Source: Prevotella sp. (lineage in GTDB: Bacteria > Bacteroidota > Bacteroidia > Bacteroidales > Bacteroidaceae). From it: a stretch of 12,644 nucleotides of DNA. This document shows, one piece after another, positions 8,308-12,644 of this stretch (position 1 is its first letter; every line of letters begins with the position of its first letter). A model generated the notes under the pieces. It saw only the letters and a program-made list of their open reading frames with translations, searched no databases and was not told the origin of the DNA. Both the position numbers and the translations under genes were made by a program. The stretch is taken from assembly GCA_017442765.1 (NCBI GenBank), contig JAFRZC010000018.1, forward strand, positions 1-12,644, read 5' to 3'.

Positions 8308-9560
8308 AGTCCGAATGCTTTTTTAATATCGTCCACACGGTCGAGTTTTTCCCACGTGAAGAGTTCCACGTCGATGGTCTTTGTCTCGTGGTAGTGGCTG
8401 GTGAACGTCTTTTTCACAATCTCGTTCTTCCGTCCCATGTGGCCGTAGGCCGCCGTCTCAAGGTACATCGGCTGGCGCAGCTTCAACTGTCGCTCGATGG
8501 CCTTCGGTCTCAAGTCGAACATAGAAGCTATCCGTTTGGCAATCTCGCCGTCGGTCATGCCGACATGACTGCGCCCGTAGGTGTTCACGTAGATGTTCAT
8601 GGGCTCGGCCACGCCGATGGCGTAGCTCACCTGCACGAGCATCTCATCGGCCACGCCTGCGGCCACCATGTTCTTGGCAATCCAGCGTGCGGCGTAGGCT
8701 GCCGAGCGATCCACCTTGGAGGAGTCTTTCCCCGAGAATGCTCCTCCGCCGTGTGCTCCCTTGCCGCCGTAGGTGTCGACGATAATCTTGCGTCCGGTCA
8801 GTCCGGTGTCGCCGTGCGGGCCACCGATGACGAACTTGCCCGTCGGGTTGACGTAATACTTAATGTCGAAGCCGAAGAGGTCGAGCACGCGCTGCGAGTG
8901 GATGCGGCTCTTTACGCGGGGGACGAGAATATTCACCACGTCGTCCTTGATACGGGCGAGCATGGGCTCGTCGTCGTCGAAATCGTCGTGCTGGGTCGAT
9001 ACGACGATGGTGTCAATGCGCTCGGGCACACCCTCGTCAGAGTATTGCACGGTGACCTGGCTCTTCGAGTCGGGGCGCAGATAGGTCATCACCTTGCCCT
9101 CACGCCGTATCCGGGCCAGCTCCTCTACGAGCAGGTGAGCCAGATAGAGCGTCACGGGCATGTAGGTTTCGGTCTCGTTCGTGGCGTAGCCGAACATCAT
9201 GCCCTGGTCGCCGGCACCCTGGTTCTCCTCGTCCTCGCGTTCAACACCCTGGTTGATGTCGCTGCTCTGCTCGTGGATGGCCGTGAGAATGCCGCACGAG
9301 TTGCCGTCGAACTGATATTCCGACTTCGTGTAGCCGATGCGGTTGATGGTGTTCCTTGCGATGGTGGCAAGGTCGATATATGCCTCAGAGCGCACCTCGC
9401 CCATGATGACCACCTGCCCCGTCGTAACGAACGACTCGATTGCCGTGCGGGCCTGTGGGTCGTAAGCCAGAAACTGGTCGAGCAGCGCGTCGCTGATCTG
9501 GTCGGCCACCTTGTCGGGATGACCCTCCGAAACTGATTCCGATGTGAAAAGATATGCCAT
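8304..9560 (-). CDS. metK: S-adenosylmethionine synthase (methionine adenosyltransferase)
   Basis: Cytoplasmic tetrameric enzyme that makes S-adenosylmethionine from methionine and ATP. The product is 418 residues from the ATG at 9560, starting [20 protein letters not shown], the family's normal N terminus, with the ATP-binding His at 14 and Asp at 16. Other landmarks are [11 protein letters not shown] (115-125, methionine/ATP loop), [13 protein letters not shown] (246-258) and the phosphate loop GGGAFSGKD (271-279). The frame is open upstream to 9716, but those 52 codons cover the promoter and resemble no MetK, so I reject the longer start. It is the first gene of the block that continues into DUF4271, hemD, rnpA, yidD and tyrS. 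No SAM riboswitch fits in its leader of about 33 nt. Confidence 0.98.
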   Translation of the reverse strand: MAYLFTSESVSEGHPDKVADQISDALLDQFLAYDPQARTAIESFVTTGQVVIMGEVRSEAYIDLATIARNTINRIGYTKSEYQFDGNSCGILTAIHEQSSDINQGVEREDEENQGAGDQGMMFGYATNETETYMPVTLYLAHLLVEELARIRREGKVMTYLRPDSKSQVTVQYSDEGVPERIDTIVVSTQHDDFDDDEPMLARIKDDVVNILVPRVKSRIHSQRVLDLFGFDIKYYVNPTGKFVIGGPHGDTGLTGRKIIVDTYGGKGAHGGGAFSGKDSSKVDRSAAYAARWIAKNMVAAGVADEMLVQVSYAIGVAEPMNIYVNTYGRSHVGMTDGEIAKRIASMFDLRPKAIERQLKLRQPMYLETAAYGHMGRKNEIVKKTFTSHYHETKTIDVELFTWEKLDRVDDIKKAFGL

Positions 9561-9599
9561 AGTCGTATTCCTTATTATCCTTTTCGTAATTTGCGGGTG

Positions 9600-9607
9600 C
9601 AAAAGTA
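9600..9607 (-). promoter_or_regulatory. -7 box of the metK promoter
   Basis: The minus strand carries TACTTTTG (complement of 9600-9607), an exact TAnnTTTG match, 39 bp upstream of the metK start. No clear TTTG or TTG stands at the usual -33 distance, so only the -7 element is called. It would drive the metK to tyrS block. Confidence 0.65.
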
Positions 9608-9720
9608 CATAAAAAATCTGATATTTTACGTCAGGCGAATAAAAAATGTCAAGGCCATGCTTATCTTTTTTAGGGGAAAGATATACTTTCGTTGTATTCG
9701 CGTGATTCGTGGACACAGGT

Positions 9721-9790
9721 CTTTGACTTTATGTCTCTATGTCGAAAAGAAAAGCTTGTTCTTGTGTTCTTGAGTTTTTGTGTTAATTTG
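9721..9790. repeat. Octamer arrays, 3 and 4 degenerate units
   Basis: First array: CTTTGACT, TTATGTCT, CTATGTCG (9721-9744). Second array: TTCTTGTG, TTCTTGAG, TTTTTGTG, TTAATTTG (9759-9790). The units are degenerate but keep an 8-bp register within each array. The first array is only weakly periodic. Confidence 0.5.
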
Positions 9791-9874
9791 TCTTAAATAT
9801 GAAGCGGAAATGTTAACGGGATCTGCTGACTTCTACCTTCATTCTGGAGCGCGAAAGTGCCCTTTTCTCACCCT

Positions 9875-9907
9875 TTCACTCTTCCTTCACTCCCCTTTCA
9901 CTCTCCT
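9875..9907. repeat. 11-bp array TTCACTCYYCY, 3 units
   Basis: The units are TTCACTCTTCC (9875-9885), TTCACTCCCCT (9886-9896) and TTCACTCTCCT (9897-9907). The seven-base core TTCACTC is identical in all three. Confidence 0.75.
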
Positions 9908-9917
9908 TTTTCTGCGA

Positions 9918-9998
9918 AAGACATATGTTTCACCTCCCAAAACATGGTCTTTCGGAGTACGAAAGACGGTCTTTCGGAAGGTGAAACATATATGTCTT
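9918..9998. repeat. Nested palindrome containing CGAAAGAC-family repeat, copy 2
   Basis: The left arm, 20 bp at 9918-9937 (AAGACATATGTTTCACCTCC), pairs with the right arm at 9976-9998, apart from an extra AT and an extra T in the right arm. Inside lie GTCTTTCG (9947-9954) and CGAAAGAC (9960-9967), a perfect 8-bp stem with a 5-nt loop. Segment 9946-9976 matches the repeat at 4403-4433. A minus-strand transcript leaving the DEAD-box gene would reach this structure about 230 nt after the stop, so it might act as a terminator; this is inference. Confidence 0.65.
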
Positions 9999-10045
9999 GG
10001 AGCTGAGAGATATATGTTTCGCGAAACGGAAAGTTGCACACTTGC

Positions 10046-10066
10046 CTCTCACCTCTCACCCCTCAC
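10046..10066. repeat. Heptamer array CYCTCAC, 3 units
   Basis: The units are CTCTCAC (10046-10052), CTCTCAC (10053-10059) and CCCTCAC (10060-10066). They resemble the CACTTTT heptamers in the SusF-like gene and the heptamers in the GH78 gene. Confidence 0.65.
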
Positions 10067-10226
10067 CTCTATTTACCGGCCTTGCCAACTGCACACGCGT
10101 GGTTGAAAAATTTACGGCTTCGGGATTTCCCGTGGAAAAATCTTCATTCTCCGTGTTAAAAGAAATCGGGCAATTGTTAAGAAATGTAATCTCTTTTGGG
10201 GAGGGCTTGGGCTTTGGATGGGGTTC

Positions 10227-12044
10227 TTATTTGAAGAACTGGCGCCAGTCGGTGTTTTCGTCGATGAGGTTCTCGGGAGCCGATTTTGTGCGTTTGGTCC
10301 TTTCCTTTTTCTTGGCTTTCTGTTCTTTCCTTCTGGCGGCAGGATGAGCCCCACCCCGACCCTCCCCAGCAGGGAGGGAGAAAGCTTTCGCACCGCCTTT
10401 CTTCATCTTGTCGCCGGTCTCTGCGTCGTTGCAGCGCACCTGACGGTTCTTGTAGGAGGTGCCGTCGAGAGCACGGATGACACGCTGGGCATCGCGCTCG
10501 GGCACGTCGAAATAGCAGAACTTGGCAAGCAGGTCGATTTGTCCCACTTCCTGCCGGCCTTGTATGTGGCGGTTGAGGAACTGCATGAGCTCGCCCGGGT
10601 AGAAGCCGTCGGCCTTGCCCAGATTGATGAACAGGCGGCGGTAGCCTTTCTCCGCAGGTGAGGGACCTTTTTTCTTTCTTTCCCCTCTCTTCCCTCGCTC
10701 CTCTCTCTTCTTTCCGGAAGGTTTCTCTATCTCGGGCGCGTCGGCATAGTAGCGCAGGAAGCGGCCGAACTCCAGCGAGACGATTTTCTTGAGGATGTCC
10801 TCTTTATCGACATATTCGAAATGTCGGTTGATGTCGGACATGAACGGGGCAATCTGCTCCTCATCGACATCCACCTTCTCAATCTCGTCGATAGCCTTGA
10901 ACAGCTGCTTCGTACAGATTTGCTGCGGGGTGGGCAGGTCTCCGTCGACAAACTGCTTGCCGATTTCCTTCTCTATATTGCGCACCTTGTGCTTCTCGCG
11001 GGTGTGGATGATGCTGATGGAGGTACCCTTCTTGCCTGCGCGGCCGGTACGGCCTGAGCGGTGGGTGTAGTTCTCGATGTCGTCGGGCAGCCCGTAGTTG
11101 ATGACGTGGGTGAGGTCATCGACGTCGAGACCGCGTGCAGCCACGTCGGTGGCCACGAGCAGCTGGGTGAGATGCTGGCGGAACTTCTGCATGGTGAGGT
11201 CGCGCTGCGGCTGCGAGAGGTCACCGTGCAGCGACTCGGCATTGTAGCCGTCGCGGATGAGCTTGTCGGCCACCTCTTGCGTCTCGACCTTCGTGCGGCA
11301 GAAGATGATGGCATAGATGCGCGGATGATAATCGACCACGCGCTTCAGGGCGAGGTACTTATCCTTGGCGTTGACGAGATAGTAGATGTGGTTGACATTC
11401 TCGGCTCCCTCGTTGCGCGAGCCCACGACAATCTCCTTGTAATCCTTCAGATAGGTCTTGGCGATTTTCTCTATCTCGCGGCTCATGGTGGCCGAGAACA
11501 TCAGTGTGTTGCGGTCTTCGGGCACACCCTCGAAGATGGCATTGATGCTTTCGGAGAATCCCATGTTGAGCATCTCGTCGGCCTCGTCGAGCACCACGTT
11601 GCGAACCTTCTCGAGCTTTGCCACGCCCCGGTTCATCAGATCGACCAGCCGGCCGGGTGTGGCCACGATGATCTGCACACCGCGACGGAGGGCTTTCATC
11701 TGCTGTACGATGCTCGCACCGCCATAGACAGCCTCGATGTGGATGCTCGGCATGTATTTTGAAAAGTCCTTCAGGTCGTCGGTAATCTGCAGGCACAGTT
11801 CGCGCGTCGGGCTGATGATGACGGCCTGCGTCTCGCGGGTGTCGGCATCAATCTTCTGCAAGAGCGGTATGCCGAAGGCGGCCGTCTTGCCTGTTCCCGT
11901 CTGTGCCAGGGCAATCACCTCGTTGCCCTCGCCCAGCAGGTAGGGTATTACTTCTTCTTGAACAGGCATCGGCTGTTCAAAACCTAATTCTTCGATGGCG
12001 CGGCGAATCTCCGCACATACGCCTAATTCCTCAAATGTCTTCAT
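10227..12044 (-). CDS. DEAD-box RNA helicase with C-terminal DbpA-like RNA-binding domain
   Basis: ATP-dependent RNA helicase, probably for rRNA or mRNA remodelling. The product has 605 residues from the ATG at 12044 (MKTFEELGV). The frame opens 10 codons earlier, but those codons overlap the promoter. The motifs are complete: Q motif (FEELG...PMPVQ, 4-29), motif I AQTGTGKT (47-54), PTREL (79-83), TPGR (129-132), DEAD (153-156), SAT (184-186), ATDVAARGLD (298-307) and HRSGRTGRAG (328-337). A basic, low-complexity linker (about 441-465) leads to a DbpA-type RRM-like domain (about 467-540, YRRLFINLGKADGFYPGELM). The tail is Lys/Arg-rich, contains a GC-rich repeat (about 554-566) and ends DENTDWRQFFK. 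Among DEAD-box proteins it is most like the CsdA/DbpA type; the exact substrate is unknown. Confidence 0.95.
   Translation of the reverse strand: MKTFEELGVCAEIRRAIEELGFEQPMPVQEEVIPYLLGEGNEVIALAQTGTGKTAAFGIPLLQKIDADTRETQAVIISPTRELCLQITDDLKDFSKYMPSIHIEAVYGGASIVQQMKALRRGVQIIVATPGRLVDLMNRGVAKLEKVRNVVLDEADEMLNMGFSESINAIFEGVPEDRNTLMFSATMSREIEKIAKTYLKDYKEIVVGSRNEGAENVNHIYYLVNAKDKYLALKRVVDYHPRIYAIIFCRTKVETQEVADKLIRDGYNAESLHGDLSQPQRDLTMQKFRQHLTQLLVATDVAARGLDVDDLTHVINYGLPDDIENYTHRSGRTGRAGKKGTSISIIHTREKHKVRNIEKEIGKQFVDGDLPTPQQICTKQLFKAIDEIEKVDVDEEQIAPFMSDINRHFEYVDKEDILKKIVSLEFGRFLRYYADAPEIEKPSGKKREERGKRGERKKKGPSPAEKGYRRLFINLGKADGFYPGELMQFLNRHIQGRQEVGQIDLLAKFCYFDVPERDAQRVIRALDGTSYKNRQVRCNDAETGDKMKKGGAKAFSLPAGEGRGGAHPAARRKEQKAKKKERTKRTKSAPENLIDENTDWRQFFK
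10348..10384 (-). repeat. GC-rich hairpin repeat inserted in frame in the helicase gene
   Basis: CCCTCCC (10360-10366) and GGGAGGG (10372-10378) form a perfect 7-bp stem with a 5-nt loop, preceded on the plus strand by a CCCCACCCCGA run. The same layout occurs at 3283-3318. On the coding strand it encodes about AFSLPAGEGRGGAHP (residues 554-568), in the basic tail after the RNA-binding domain. Confidence 0.7.
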
Positions 12045-12063
12045 AAAATATCTAAATCGGCTG

Positions 12064-12071
12064 CAAAGGTA
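12064..12071 (-). promoter_or_regulatory. -7 box of the DEAD-box helicase promoter
   Basis: The minus strand carries TACCTTTG (complement of 12064-12071), matching TAnnTTTG, 19 bp upstream of the ATG at 12044. The implied leader is only about 14 nt. No good -33 element is seen at the normal spacing. It lies in the 38-bp gap after the GH78 gene, so the helicase can be transcribed on its own. Confidence 0.6.
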
Positions 12072-12082
12072 CAAATAATTTT

Positions 12083-12644
12083 TTATTCCGCCATGCTTTC
12101 GGTATGGTGATGTTTGCCTGCGCCAAAAAAGAGGGTCTCGGTGGCTGAAGGTGTGCGTAGCTGAACGGACATGCCGACCGGCACGTCAAGGACATAGCCG
12201 ATTTGGCCGCCAGCCCTTTCCCACCGCACCCGCAGCGTTCCGTAAGGCGTGGGTCTGGAGGCTTCCACCCAGTCGATACCCTCGGGATATTCGGGGTCGA
12301 TGATGAAGTGAAGAGTGGAGAGTGGAGAATGAAAAGTGGAGAGTGGGGGGGTGAGGGGGTTTCTTATACCTGCCAAAGACTCGTAGAACCACGTGCCGAT
12401 ACCGTTGTAGCAGTTGTGTACGCGGCTGCGCTCACCGTTCCAGTATTCCCATGTTGCCGTTGCACCGTTGGCGATCATGTGCAGGTAGCCTGGATAGTCG
12501 GGCTGGCGCAGGATGGTTGTCATGAGGTCGGCCTGACGGTTCTTTACGGCCCACTCGGTGAAGACGGGCACGCCGAACAGCCCGACGGCGATGTGGCCAT
12601 TGTACTTTCCGTAGCTGTCGTTGATGAGTTTTTGCTTGACTTCG
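12083..12644 (-). CDS. GH78 alpha-L-rhamnosidase, C-terminal 187 residues or so; N-terminal part lies outside the window
   Basis: Inverting glycosidase that removes alpha-L-rhamnose from glycans, normally exported in this phylum. The frame is open from the window edge to the TAA at 12083-12085. The upstream part belongs to the end of the (alpha/alpha)6 catalytic barrel: NGHIAVGLFGVPVFTEWAV, then QPDYPGYLHMIANGATATWE and YWNGERSRVHNCYNGIGTWF. The C-terminal beta-sandwich follows (EGIDWVEASRPTPYGTLRVRW) and the protein ends HHHTESMAE. Between LAGIR and FIIDP the usual short linker is replaced by a repeat-encoded segment, NPLTPPLSTFHSPLSTLH. The frame is intact across it. Activity cannot be judged because the catalytic Glu and Asp region lies mostly outside the window. 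Confidence 0.9.
   Translation of the reverse strand, partial: EVKQKLINDSYGKYNGHIAVGLFGVPVFTEWAVKNRQADLMTTILRQPDYPGYLHMIANGATATWEYWNGERSRVHNCYNGIGTWFYESLAGIRNPLTPPLSTFHSPLSTLHFIIDPEYPEGIDWVEASRPTPYGTLRVRWERAGGQIGYVLDVPVGMSVQLRTPSATETLFFGAGKHHHTESMAE
12309..12357 (-). repeat. Heptamer array with G-rich flank inside the GH78 gene
   Basis: Plus-strand units are TGAAGAG (12309-12315), TGGAGAG (12316-12322), TGGAGAA (12323-12329), TGAAAAG (12330-12336) and TGGAGAG (12337-12343), followed by a G-rich run to 12357. On the coding strand this is a CT-rich array related to those at 3453-3480 and 10046-10066. It encodes the PLTPPLSTFHSPLSTLH segment. Confidence 0.8.

Larger units (their letters stand above)
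9561..10226. other. Gene-free 666-bp stretch of short repeats between metK and the DEAD-box gene
   Basis: I find no credible protein or RNA gene here. The part next to metK (9561-9635) holds its leader and promoter. Then follow octamer-like units at 9721-9744 and 9759-9790, three 11-bp units at 9875-9907, a nested palindrome at 9918-9998, a further ATATATGTTTCGCGAAAC half-element around 10010-10027, and CT-rich heptamers at 10046-10066. A short hairpin, CGGG with CCCG at 10121-10132, could help end the helicase transcript, but this is weak. G-rich DNA at 10197-10223 may be a decayed GC-rich repeat. Confidence 0.7.

Noticed and set aside
9561..9600. Possible SAM riboswitch in the metK leader
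   Set aside because: The leader implied by the -7 box is only about 33 nt, too short for known SAM riboswitches, and no suitable pairing was seen.
9561..9716. N-terminal extension of metK by 52 codons
   Set aside because: It covers the -7 box and has no resemblance to MetK, whose N terminus is normally near [17 protein letters not shown].
9780..10347. Small plus-strand open frames in the gap after metK (9780-10106 and 9997-10347)
   Set aside because: They run through the repeat arrays and palindrome and, in the second case, into the helicase gene on the other strand. The peptides show no domain or sensible start context.

Overview
The window looks like chromosomal DNA from a Bacteroidales bacterium, most likely Prevotella or a close relative. 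I infer this from the proteins (Bacteroidetes-type DUF4271 protein, SusE/SusF-like protein, DEAD-box helicase with a DbpA-type RNA-binding domain, GH31 and GH78 enzymes), from the absence of Shine-Dalgarno sites, and from promoters with the Bacteroidetes -7 box TAnnTTTG. No mobile element, CRISPR array, rRNA or tRNA gene is visible.

Layout. The left edge holds the 5' part of enolase on the minus strand. A 119-bp divergent promoter region separates it from a plus-strand pair: a secreted GH31 alpha-glycosidase and, overlapping it by ATGA, a secreted SusE/SusF-like carbohydrate-binding protein. Both end in a similar C-terminal tail that resembles a type IX secretion sorting domain. A 58-bp palindrome, probably a two-way terminator, separates this pair from a convergent minus-strand block. 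That block is read in the order metK, DUF4271 membrane protein, hemD, rnpA, yidD, tyrS, with very tight junctions from metK to yidD, so it is probably one transcript. A 666-bp gene-free stretch follows, made mostly of short repeats. Then come a DEAD-box RNA helicase and the 3' end of a GH78 alpha-L-rhamnosidase, both on the minus strand.

How the genes relate. The block from metK to tyrS is housekeeping: S-adenosylmethionine supply, tetrapyrrole synthesis, tRNA 5' processing, membrane-protein insertion and tyrosine charging. The GH31/SusF-like pair and the GH78 enzyme point to polysaccharide breakdown, although no SusC/SusD pair is in the window.

What stands out is a dense set of short degenerate tandem repeats with unit lengths of 7, 8, 9 and 11 bp, plus GC-rich hairpin repeats. 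They fill the intergenic gaps and also lie in frame inside four genes. They supply both candidate start codons of the GH31 gene, the hydrophobic core of a signal peptide, the linker before a sorting tail, the tail of the helicase and a linker in the GH78 enzyme. One heptamer array also sits at the centre of a symmetric divergent promoter. No new enzyme or defence system is visible. The repeat insertions are the best candidate for something under-described.
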